DNA of 64,000 nt from Sinomonas sp. ASV486 (GTDB lineage: Bacteria > Actinomycetota > Actinomycetes > Actinomycetales > Micrococcaceae). The stretch covers positions 178,559 through 242,558 of the forward strand of contig NZ_JAVFJK010000007.1 in the NCBI RefSeq assembly GCF_030908215.1, read 5' to 3'. Below are positions 8,562 to 19,319 of this stretch, in pieces. Both the position numbers and the translations under genes were made by a program. Under the pieces are notes generated by a model that was not told where the DNA came from, made no database searches, and saw only the letters and a program-made list of their open reading frames with translations. Numbering within the stretch: the first letter of the stretch is position 1; each line of letters opens with the position of its first letter.

Positions 8562-8592
8562 GAGGGCCGGCCCAAAGGGTGGGCCGGCCCTC
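8562..8592. terminator. hairpin terminator between permease and creatininase
   Basis: A perfect 13-bp stem, GAGGGCCGGCCCA at 8562-8574 with its complement at 8580-8592 and a 5-nt loop. It follows the leftward NCS1 permease gene and precedes creatininase, so the two may be only partly co-transcribed. Confidence 0.75.
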
Positions 8593-8611
8593 AGCGTGTG
8601 TTCGTGGCAGG

Positions 8612-10210
8612 TCAGACGGCTGGAGCTGGGTTCCGCTCCGGGGTCTCGGCGTCGCCCGCGGCTTCAGCTGCCGGTGCGGGGACCCGTTCCGCGTCCGGGC
8701 GGTGCTGGGTCGCATCGCCGTGCGTGTCGAGGAAGTGCTCGTCGCTCACGTCCGCCCTGATCCCCAGGGGGATGCCGTGGTGGATGCGGTTCTTGAACCG
8801 GGGATAGCCGATGGCGAAGTACAGGATGCCCGAGGTCAGGGTTCCGGCGAGCCAGGAGAGGTCGACGCCGCCCATCGCGGTGGCCATCGGGCCCTGGAGG
8901 ACCGGGTCCGATCCGTACATGAACACCCAGGTCATGAACAGGCCGACGATGAACGAGATGAGTGCTGCAGGGTTGACGGCCTTGAGGTGAGTGTCCTTCG
9001 GGCTGAGGAACAGGTAGCCGAAGTTCTTGTGCTTGCGCTCGAAGACGAAGTAGTGGACCACCATGATGCCGCCCCACGTCGCGACCCAGGCGACGATTGC
9101 GCCGAGCCAGTTGTCAAGGAGCGTCGCGAAGTCCTCGGCGAAGAGGAAGAAGATGACCGCCACCATCGAGAGGCAGCCGACGAGGATCGAGAGCGCCTTG
9201 CGGCCGATCCGGATGTCGAGGGCCTGAGCGGCAACGCCGAACGTGTACAGGTTGATGATGTTGGTGGCGATCGGGCCGTGGATCACGAGCAGGATCACCG
9301 GGATGGCCATGACGCCGAAGCTCTTGACGATCAGCTCGCCGGGATCCGCCGTGCCGTTCATCGTTGCGAGGCTCGCGCCCAGGAGACCGAGCCACACGAC
9401 GGGAAGGAACTGGCCCAGGACCGAGGTGAAGTACAGCTTCCTCTTCGGGATGCTCTGGGAGACAAAGCGGGAGTAGTCGGGGGCGTAGGTGAACCAGCCG
9501 ATGCCCCAGCCGATGCCGATGGCGGTCATGATCCCGGACATCGCGGCGATGCGCTCAGGGCCTTCGAGAATGGCGCCAGCAGCACCCTGGTAGTTCCAGT
9601 CGATGGGGAGCTGGGTCCAGGCGATGATGGACATGCCCACGAGGACGAGAAGGGTGGGCGGCATGGTGATGCGCTCGAACTTGGCGATCGCTCCATAGCC
9701 GCGGTAGCAGATCGCGACCTGCACCCCCATGATGATCGCAGCGATGACGATCTTCCAGGCGAGGTTCTGCTGGGTCGGATCGACCCAGCCGATCATGCCG
9801 AAGAGTGCCATGACCAGATCCAGGATGACCCATGTGTTCACGGCGGACCAGCCGACCGCCACGAGCGCCTGGATGGCCGCGGGGAGATAAGCGCCGCGGC
9901 GGCCGAACGCGCCGCGGGCGAGGAGCATGCCGGTTGCGCCGGTCTTCTGCCCGAGGAGGACGAAGAAGCCGAAGCCGACCATGCCGATGAGGTTGCCGAC
10001 GACGAGGACCGTCATGGTGTCAGCGAGCCCGAGGCCCATGTTGATGCCCAAGGCGCCGAGGATCCAGTTGATGGGGGCAACATTGGCCCCAGCCCAGATC
10101 CAGAACTGCCCGGAAACCTTGGTGGTGCGAGCTGACTCTGGAACGGGCTGCAGGACGTCTTCGACGACGTGCGTGGCGTTCTCAGTCTTGCTCTGAGTAC
10201 GAAGGCTCAT
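8612..10210 (-). CDS. NCS1-family permease (nucleobase/creatinine-type)
   Basis: A 532-residue integral membrane protein with about 12 hydrophobic helices. The N-terminal segment FWIWAGANVAPINWILGALG is typical of NCS1 cytosine/purine/hydantoin transporters, and WFTYAPDYSRFV in the middle is a family hallmark. Substrates of NCS1 proteins include cytosine, allantoin, hydantoins and other small cyclic amides. Its place beside creatininase favours creatinine, while the FCY1-type deaminase nearby would favour cytosine. ATG at 10210 fits the family start. It diverges from the PucR regulator, which probably controls it. Confidence 0.88.
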   Translation of the reverse strand: MSLRTQSKTENATHVVEDVLQPVPESARTTKVSGQFWIWAGANVAPINWILGALGINMGLGLADTMTVLVVGNLIGMVGFGFFVLLGQKTGATGMLLARGAFGRRGAYLPAAIQALVAVGWSAVNTWVILDLVMALFGMIGWVDPTQQNLAWKIVIAAIIMGVQVAICYRGYGAIAKFERITMPPTLLVLVGMSIIAWTQLPIDWNYQGAAGAILEGPERIAAMSGIMTAIGIGWGIGWFTYAPDYSRFVSQSIPKRKLYFTSVLGQFLPVVWLGLLGASLATMNGTADPGELIVKSFGVMAIPVILLVIHGPIATNIINLYTFGVAAQALDIRIGRKALSILVGCLSMVAVIFFLFAEDFATLLDNWLGAIVAWVATWGGIMVVHYFVFERKHKNFGYLFLSPKDTHLKAVNPAALISFIVGLFMTWVFMYGSDPVLQGPMATAMGGVDLSWLAGTLTSGILYFAIGYPRFKNRIHHGIPLGIRADVSDEHFLDTHGDATQHRPDAERVPAPAAEAAGDAETPERNPAPAV

Positions 10211-10286
10211 GTGAGACTGCTTTCTTGAAGGGGACCGCTGGGGGGAGCGAGCCGGCTTGGTTTCAAGCGTAGGTGTGGGGTGAGTC

Positions 10287-10351
10287 ACCTCATAGACTCT
10301 TTCTGTCGCCTACCCATGAGTCATCGGGCGACTATCTGTCTCCTATGAGGT
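10287..10351. promoter_or_regulatory. nested inverted repeats in the permease/pucR intergenic region
   Basis: ACCTCATAG at 10287-10295 is exactly mirrored by CTATGAGGT at 10343-10351. Inside it GTCGCC (10305-10310) mirrors GGCGAC (10327-10332). The pair sits between the divergent permease and PucR genes, where a PucR operator would be expected. Confidence 0.5.
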
Positions 10352-10361
10352 GCGGTTGCCA

Positions 10362-11867
10362 ATGTCTCTTCCCCTGAGCGAAATCCTTGCTGGCGGTGTG
10401 CTCTCCTTGGGTGCGCCCGTCGTGGTCGGCGGAGCGTCCGCCGTTGGCCGGGCACGTGTCCGATGGGTCCATTCGAGCGAGGTGCTCGAGATCGCTCCGC
10501 TGCTCTCCGGCGGGGAGCTGCTGCTCACCGGAGGCGCGGCGCTGCTCGCGCTCAAGCCCGCAGCACAGGTGGAATATGTGTGGAGCCTCGCGTCCCGGCG
10601 GGTCGCCGCGCTTGCCGTCGAGACCGCCGGCACCGGGCGCCATCTGCCCGCCGAGCTGGTTGCCGCCGCCGACGAGGCGGGGCTCCCCCTCGTCGAGCTG
10701 CGCCAGGTGGTGCCGTTCGTCGAGGTCGCCGAGGCCGTGAACCGGCGGATCGTCTCGGGCCAGGTGAATGCGCTTCAGATTGCCGACCGGCTGTCGCAGG
10801 ACCTCACCGAGCGGATTGCGAGCTCTGGCGCCCAGCTCAGCCCGCTCGTCGCGCTCATCGCCGAGACCCTCGGGGTGTTCGTCCGCGTGGTTGACACGCG
10901 GGGCTCGCTGCTCGCCGTCGCCGGTCCCGAGCCGATGGAGGGTGCCCACGGCCCGGAGACCGAACTCGCGGTAGGAGGGATCGGCGTCGCCCGCCTTGAA
11001 CTCATCGGCGGCCCGGCAGCGGACGTCGAGCTGCTCGAGACGGTGATCGCCCGGGTGCGGAGCATCGTGGCGCTTGCCCTCGCCCAGCAGCACCGGCCGA
11101 GCCTGGCGCGGCTCGCCGAAGACGAGCTGTTGAGGCTTATCGGAGCCGGTGGGGGAGGCGACCGCCTCGTCGAGCTGTGCCAGGCGGCAGGGATCGGGCC
11201 CGAGCAGCCTGTCGTCATGGCCGTGGTGCGGCGGCCCGCCGAGGGATCGGCGGACATCGAGCAGCGTGCCCGTCAGGCCCTGCCTTCGGCTCGGCTGATC
11301 GTGGACGGTGCGTGGGTGGACATGCTCATCCCGCTCCCCGCACCCAGCCATCATGCGGAGCGCGAGCTCCTCCTGGGGGAGCTGAGGCAGGCTGTGTCCC
11401 GCGCTGGACTCACGGGTGCCCTCGGGCCGACGGCGGCAACCATCCGCCAGGCGGCCTTCTCGCTCGCGGAGGCGCGGGTGACGTGGCGGCTGGGCCGCTC
11501 GTCTAAATGGACGGACGCGATCCATGACGCCTCTGACTTCCTCGTCGAGCGCACGGCCGAGCGTTCGCTCCCACGCGGCGTCGTGGACGCCATCGTGGAG
11601 GAGGCGCTCGGTGAACTCATCCGGCTTGACCAGCGCAACGGCGGCGAACTGGTCCGCACCCTCGATGTGTGGATCGCGTCCGGCTGCAATGCGACCGAGT
11701 CTGCCGAGATCCTCTTCCTCGAACGGCAGTCGCTGCACAAGCGGCTGCGCCGCATCTTCGGCGCGATCGGCGGCGATCCGCGCGGACGGGGCAAACTCGG
11801 GGGTCTGGCCTTTGCGGCCAAGCTCGTGCGCGGCAACGCACAACTGCGGGAGGATCTCCGTCCGTGA
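10362..11867 (+). CDS. PucR family transcriptional regulator
   Basis: A 501-residue regulator with the PucR layout: an N-terminal PucR/purine catabolism-like domain (about residues 1-120), a central GGDEF-like linker region, and a C-terminal helix-turn-helix seen as NATESAEILFLERQSLHKRLRRI. PucR proteins activate purine, allantoin, hydantoin or similar nitrogen catabolism genes. The ATG at 10362 has GAGG 11 nt upstream; an in-frame GTG at 10350 is less likely. It diverges from the NCS1 permease and is the natural candidate to sense its substrate. Confidence 0.88.
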   Translation: MSLPLSEILAGGVLSLGAPVVVGGASAVGRARVRWVHSSEVLEIAPLLSGGELLLTGGAALLALKPAAQVEYVWSLASRRVAALAVETAGTGRHLPAELVAAADEAGLPLVELRQVVPFVEVAEAVNRRIVSGQVNALQIADRLSQDLTERIASSGAQLSPLVALIAETLGVFVRVVDTRGSLLAVAGPEPMEGAHGPETELAVGGIGVARLELIGGPAADVELLETVIARVRSIVALALAQQHRPSLARLAEDELLRLIGAGGGGDRLVELCQAAGIGPEQPVVMAVVRRPAEGSADIEQRARQALPSARLIVDGAWVDMLIPLPAPSHHAERELLLGELRQAVSRAGLTGALGPTAATIRQAAFSLAEARVTWRLGRSSKWTDAIHDASDFLVERTAERSLPRGVVDAIVEEALGELIRLDQRNGGELVRTLDVWIASGCNATESAEILFLERQSLHKRLRRIFGAIGGDPRGRGKLGGLAFAAKLVRGNAQLREDLRP

Positions 11868-11934
11868 GGCCACCGTCCGCGACGGCGGCCCGCGTTCCCG
11901 GGCGTCCTGGTACGTGGCGCGGGAGGCACACGTC

Positions 11935-11944
11935 TGATATATCT
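11935..11944. promoter_or_regulatory. TGATATATC operator candidate (FCD1 promoter)
   Basis: TGATATATCT lies about 41 bp before the FCD1 start codon, one mismatch from the TGATATATCA palindrome seen before purU1, mscR and glyA. This suggests FCD1 controls itself. Confidence 0.6.
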
Positions 11945-11984
11945 ATGGGAGCCACTCCGGGTGGCTGGACCGGACGGAGGCTTC

Positions 11985-12647
11985 ATGTCGGGCGGAAGAA
12001 CTGCCAATGCGGCGGGCCGCACGCTCGCGGAGCACGCGTACCTCGAGCTGCGTGAGCGCATCATCGACATGCGACTGCGCCCGGGATCGGCTCTCGATGA
12101 GGAAGAGCTCATGAGGGAGCTCGGCGTGGGCCGGACCCCGATGCGTGAGGCCGTCAAGCGGCTCGAATCGGACCGCATGCTCACCGTCTACCCGAGACGC
12201 GGGACGATCGTCTCCGACGTCAACATCAAGGATCTTCGCGCGATCTCCGACGCCCGCCGTGTGCTCGAGGCCTTCGCCGCCAGGCGGGCTGCCGAGCAGG
12301 TCACCGATGAGGACCGGGTGCTCCTGCGTGCGTGCCTGGACGATCTCGCCCGGGACGGCGCCACCTCCAACCTGGACGCCATGGACGTCGACGAGCGCAT
12401 CCACCGCACGGTCTACACGATCATGCGCAACACGTACGTCGAGGCGACCCTCCTGCAGTACTTCAACCTGTCGCAGCGCATGTGGAACTTCGTGCTGGCG
12501 GGGCTGGCTCCGATCACGGCCAATGTCCACGAGCACACGGACCTCCTGACGGCGATCATGGACGGCGATCCCGATCGGGCGGCCGCCCTTGCGGAGCAGC
12601 ATGTGACGCACTTCGAGGACCTCGTCCGGAACGCGCTGATCCGCTGA
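11985..12647 (+). CDS. GntR/FCD family transcriptional regulator (FCD1)
   Basis: A 220-residue FadR-subfamily GntR protein. The winged helix covers about residues 10-75 (LELRERIIDMRL, then LGVGRTPMREAVKRLES), and the all-helical FCD ligand domain fills the rest, with metal-ligand-like His residues in ERIHRTVY and ANVHEHTDL. The ATG at 11985 has GGAGG just upstream; a GTG at 11961 is in frame but has no such site. The neighbouring dimethylglycine oxidase and the TGATATATC site before it make a role in one-carbon or sarcosine metabolism likely. Confidence 0.9.
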   Translation: MSGGRTANAAGRTLAEHAYLELRERIIDMRLRPGSALDEEELMRELGVGRTPMREAVKRLESDRMLTVYPRRGTIVSDVNIKDLRAISDARRVLEAFAARRAAEQVTDEDRVLLRACLDDLARDGATSNLDAMDVDERIHRTVYTIMRNTYVEATLLQYFNLSQRMWNFVLAGLAPITANVHEHTDLLTAIMDGDPDRAAALAEQHVTHFEDLVRNALIR

Positions 12648-12723
12648 GCGGCTGATCCCGCTGATCCGCTGATCGGGACCGGCCTGACGTCCTGGGACCC
12701 TGACGCAGGCGGACGACGGCGGG

Positions 12724-12758
12724 CCCCGACTCACCGGGATGGTGCCGGTGAGTCGGGG
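12724..12758. terminator. bidirectional hairpin terminator (FCD1 / dimethylglycine oxidase)
   Basis: A perfect 14-bp stem: CCCCGACTCACCGG at 12724-12737 with its complement at 12745-12758 and a 7-nt loop, lying between two converging genes. Confidence 0.85.
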
Positions 12759-12781
12759 GCCGCCTCGCGCGGTGAGGTGCC

Positions 12782-16239
<3,458 letters not shown>

Positions 16240-16311
16240 GGGAGATCCTTCGGGGTCTTCGATCCGTGGCCTCCGGGAGGCCGGTCCTATCCTATTGCTT
16301 TCGCATACAAC

Positions 16312-16321
16312 TGATATATGA
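16312..16321. promoter_or_regulatory. TGATATATCA-type operator candidate (purU1 promoter)
   Basis: TGATATATGA lies on the purU1 side of the divergent purU1/reductase intergenic region, one mismatch from the perfect palindrome before mscR. Confidence 0.65.
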
Positions 16322-16416
16322 CGACGGTAGTGGCCTGGATCACGATCGGTCAAGGGTTCTTTCGAGGGTCTTGACGGCTGCTGTGAGATGAGTCACTGTT
16401 GTGAATGTCGAAATGA

Positions 16417-16433
16417 GTTGCGCTAATCGCAAT
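16417..16433. promoter_or_regulatory. IclR-type operator candidate (Rieske reductase promoter)
   Basis: GTTGCGCTAATCGCAAT lies 37 bp before the reductase start. The block before it (TTGACG at 16371, then GTCACTGTTGTG and ATGNCGAA) is also conserved before betA, so the whole promoter layout is shared. Confidence 0.7.
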
Positions 16434-16470
16434 TCTCGAAGAATGTACCCGCCGTCACATCAGGAGCGCA

Positions 16471-17670
16471 ATGAAGACGCTGGCCATCGTTGGCTCATCC
16501 CTCGCTGGGCTTGCCGCCGCCCGTGCCGCCCGCGCGCAGGGATTCGACGGCCGACTCGTTCTCGTGGGTGACGAGCCCCACCGCCCCTACGATCGGCCGC
16601 CCCTGAGCAAGGACTTCCTGAGCGGGAAGATCGGCGCCGAGGCACTGCGCCTCGAGGACGAGGGCGAGGACCTCGCTGCCGAATGGATGCTCGGCGTGCG
16701 GGCCGCTGCCCTCGACGCCGGGGGACGCGCCGTCGTCCTCGACGGCGGACGGCGGCTGGAGGCAGACGGCGTCGTCCTCGCCACCGGATCGACAGCGCGC
16801 ACGCTTCCGCAGTTCGCCGGCTGCGAGAACGTCCACACCCTGCGGACGCTCGACGACGCGCGGCTGCTCCGCGAGGAGCTCCGCCCGGGCGCGCGGCTGC
16901 TCGTGGTCGGCGCGGGACTCATCGGCGCGGAGGTGGCTTCCACGGCGCGAGCCGCCGGAGCGGACGTCGTCATCCTCGCGGGAGCGGGCATCCCGCTGGT
17001 CCGAAGCGTCGGTGCGCAGATGGGCGGTGTCCTCGCCGGCCTCCACGCGGCGCACGGCGTCGAGCTCGTCCAGGGTGCGGCCATCGCGGGTGTCCGGACC
17101 GACGGCACACGACTCGTCGCCGTCGAGCTGACGGACGGGCGGGTGATCGAGCCCGACGCCGTGCTGGTCGCCGTCGGCGGGGAGGCGGCGACGGGCTGGC
17201 TTGCGGGCTCCGGCGTGCAGGTGGCCGACGGCGTCGTCTGCGATGACCACGGCCGCACGAGCCTGCCGGGCGTCGTCGCCGTAGGCGACTGCGCGGCGTG
17301 GCACGACCCCCATCTGGGCCGGCCGCATCGGCTCGGCCACTGGAACGCCGCCGTCGCCCAGCCAGCCCGCGCAGTCAGGGCCCTTCTGGGGGCCACGGAT
17401 CCTGAGCCGGCCAAGGCGCTCCCGTACTTCTGGTCAGACCAGTACGGCATCCGCATCCAGTTCAGCGGACATGCCGAGTTGGCCGACCGGATCGAGATTG
17501 AGGCCGGAACCGCGCAGGACCATAGCTTCCTCGCCGCCTACTACCGGGGGGATGCCCCCGTCGGCCTCCTCAGCAGCGGTCAGCCGAGGCTCTTCGCCAA
17601 ACGGCGCCGCGACGTCGAACGCTCACAGCACCTCCGCGCCGCAGAGACGCTCGCTGCGCTCGCTGGCTAG
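16471..17670 (+). CDS. NAD(P)H:ferredoxin reductase of the Rieske oxygenase system
   Basis: A 399-residue FAD-dependent reductase of the oxygenase-coupled class. It has the N-terminal FAD fingerprint VGSSLAGLAAARAARAQG, a PYDRPPLSK motif, the NAD-binding LLVVGAGLIGAEVASTA, the FAD-contacting VVAVGDCAAW, and a C-terminal reductase domain with YFWSDQYGIRIQFSG. It would pass electrons from NAD(P)H to the Rieske ferredoxin encoded at 18945. AGGAG lies just before the ATG at 16471. It opens the operon reductase-oxygenase-ferredoxin-transporter and diverges from purU1. Confidence 0.92.
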   Translation: MKTLAIVGSSLAGLAAARAARAQGFDGRLVLVGDEPHRPYDRPPLSKDFLSGKIGAEALRLEDEGEDLAAEWMLGVRAAALDAGGRAVVLDGGRRLEADGVVLATGSTARTLPQFAGCENVHTLRTLDDARLLREELRPGARLLVVGAGLIGAEVASTARAAGADVVILAGAGIPLVRSVGAQMGGVLAGLHAAHGVELVQGAAIAGVRTDGTRLVAVELTDGRVIEPDAVLVAVGGEAATGWLAGSGVQVADGVVCDDHGRTSLPGVVAVGDCAAWHDPHLGRPHRLGHWNAAVAQPARAVRALLGATDPEPAKALPYFWSDQYGIRIQFSGHAELADRIEIEAGTAQDHSFLAAYYRGDAPVGLLSSGQPRLFAKRRRDVERSQHLRAAETLAALAG

Positions 17671-17727
17671 CCCCAAGACTTCCCCACCCTTTCCGACATT
17701 CAACCAACCACCCACACAGGAGTAGAC

Positions 17728-18897
17728 ATGACGACTGCACCCGAGAAGATCGAGGCACCCAAGGGCGGAGTGAAGATCTCCGAGAGCCTCATCGCCACCC
17801 TCCCCGGGTCCGCTTACGTCGACGAGGCCGTCTTCCGGGCCGAGCAGGAGCGGATCTTCGAGCAGATGTGGTTCTGCGCGGTGCGCTCGGCCGACCTCGA
17901 AGGGCCCGGCACGTTCAAGACGGTCCAGATCGGGCGCGAGAGCGTGATCGTGAGCCGCAACCGCAAGGGCGAGATCCGGGCGTTCTTCAACATCTGCCGC
18001 CACCGCGGAGTGAAGCTCTGCATGGAGGACTCGGGCAAGGCCGAGCGCTCGTTCCAGTGCGCCTACCACGCCTGGACCTACGACCTCGACGGCAAGCTCA
18101 TCGCGGCGCCGAACCTCACGAAGATGCCGGACATCGACCGTCAGGAGTACGGTCTGGTCAAGGTCCACATCCGCGAGTACCTCGGGTACGTGTGGCTGTG
18201 CCTGGCCGAGGAGCCTCCCTCGTTCGAGGACGAGGTCATGGGCGCGATCGAGACGCGCCTCGGCGACGTGCACCGGATCGACGGCTACGACGTGGCGAAC
18301 CTGAGTCTGGGCCGCCGCATCACGTATGACGTGAAGGCCAACTGGAAGCTCATCATCGAGAACTTCATGGAGTGCTACCACTGCGCCACCATCCACCCCG
18401 AGCTGACCGAGGTGCTCCCGGAATTCGCCGACGGCCTGGCAGCGCAGTACTTCGTGGGCCACGGCGCCGAGTTCGGCGACGAGGTCAAGGGCTTCACCAT
18501 CGACGGCTCCGAGGGCCTGGACGTGATCCCCGGTGTCGCCGAGGACCAGGACCGCCGCTACTACGCGATCACCATCAAGCCGACCGTGTTCATCAACCTC
18601 GTCCCGGATCACGTCATCATCCACCGCATGTTCCCCATGGCCGCGGACCGCACCATTGTGGAGTGCGACTGGCTCTACCTCCCCCACGTGGTCGAGAGCG
18701 GCAAGGACCTCGACGCCTCGGTGGAGCTGTTCAACCGCGTGAACCTGCAGGACTTCGACGCGTGCGAGCGCACCCAGCCCGGCATGGCCTCGCGCATCTA
18801 CGCCAACGGCGGCGTGCTCGTCCCGAGCGAGCACCACATCGGCGAGTTCCACGATTGGGTGGCGTCCATGGTCGGTGACGTCATCCCGACCAACTGA
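17728..18897 (+). CDS. Rieske oxygenase, probable glycine betaine demethylase large subunit
   Basis: A 389-residue ring-hydroxylating-type oxygenase. The Rieske cluster ligands are Cys90-Arg-His92 and Cys111-Ala-Tyr-His114. The mononuclear iron site is seen in ENFMECYHCATIHPEL with His218 and His223, and Asp342 is a candidate third ligand. The ECYHC pattern is that of the glycine betaine/choline-type oxygenases rather than aromatic dioxygenases. The family oxidatively removes one methyl of glycine betaine, giving dimethylglycine and formaldehyde. Context supports this: betA and betB make betaine and dimethylglycine oxidase uses the product. Carnitine or stachydrine remain possible substrates. 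Confidence 0.88.
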   Translation: MTTAPEKIEAPKGGVKISESLIATLPGSAYVDEAVFRAEQERIFEQMWFCAVRSADLEGPGTFKTVQIGRESVIVSRNRKGEIRAFFNICRHRGVKLCMEDSGKAERSFQCAYHAWTYDLDGKLIAAPNLTKMPDIDRQEYGLVKVHIREYLGYVWLCLAEEPPSFEDEVMGAIETRLGDVHRIDGYDVANLSLGRRITYDVKANWKLIIENFMECYHCATIHPELTEVLPEFADGLAAQYFVGHGAEFGDEVKGFTIDGSEGLDVIPGVAEDQDRRYYAITIKPTVFINLVPDHVIIHRMFPMAADRTIVECDWLYLPHVVESGKDLDASVELFNRVNLQDFDACERTQPGMASRIYANGGVLVPSEHHIGEFHDWVASMVGDVIPTN

Positions 18898-18944
18898 CGC
18901 CGCCACGAGAACTACCGAGACCGACCGAGTGAAGGAGTTGCGCC

Positions 18945-19307
18945 ATGAGTGATGGAATGACGCGCATCTGCCCCCTGTCCCAGCTCGTCCGCGGGGACGC
19001 GATGCGCCTGGAGACGCGGCCCCCGATCGCCCTCTTCCACACGGAGGAGGGGGAACTGTTCGCGATCGACGACACCTGCACGCATCAGGACGCATCGCTG
19101 GCCGACGGGTACGTGGAGGGCTGTGAGGTCGAATGCCCCCTGCACGCCTCCAAGTTCAACCTGCGCACGGGGACCGTGGATGCCCCGCCGGCGAAGCTGC
19201 CGGTCCGCGTCCACGCGGTCGAGGTGCGCGATGGGGACATCTACCTGAAGGAGTCCGACGAGATTCCGAACCTTCCGCCGGGGATCACAGTTGACGGCCA
19301 CGTCTGA
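18945..19307 (+). CDS. Rieske-type [2Fe-2S] ferredoxin
   Basis: A 120-residue soluble Rieske protein. The cluster ligands are Cys45-Thr-His47 and Cys64-Pro-Leu-His67, the standard CxH-x16-CxxH spacing. It is short and has no other domain, so it acts as an electron carrier between the reductase and the oxygenase. AAGGAG precedes the ATG at 18945. Pseudomonas glycine betaine demethylase uses instead a single reductase subunit with a fused plant-type ferredoxin, so this is a different electron chain. Confidence 0.92.
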   Translation: MSDGMTRICPLSQLVRGDAMRLETRPPIALFHTEEGELFAIDDTCTHQDASLADGYVEGCEVECPLHASKFNLRTGTVDAPPAKLPVRVHAVEVRDGDIYLKESDEIPNLPPGITVDGHV

Positions 19308-19319
19308 GGAGTGATGACA

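Noticed and set aside
8486..10135. A 549-residue + strand frame opposite the NCS1 permease
   Set aside because: It is rich in Asp, Glu, Arg and His as expected from the complement of a hydrophobic membrane protein; the permease on the other strand is clear.
12648..12680. Short repeat of GCTGATC-like words after FCD1
   Set aside because: Only a few irregular copies just past the stop codon; no regular period or palindrome beyond the terminator described.
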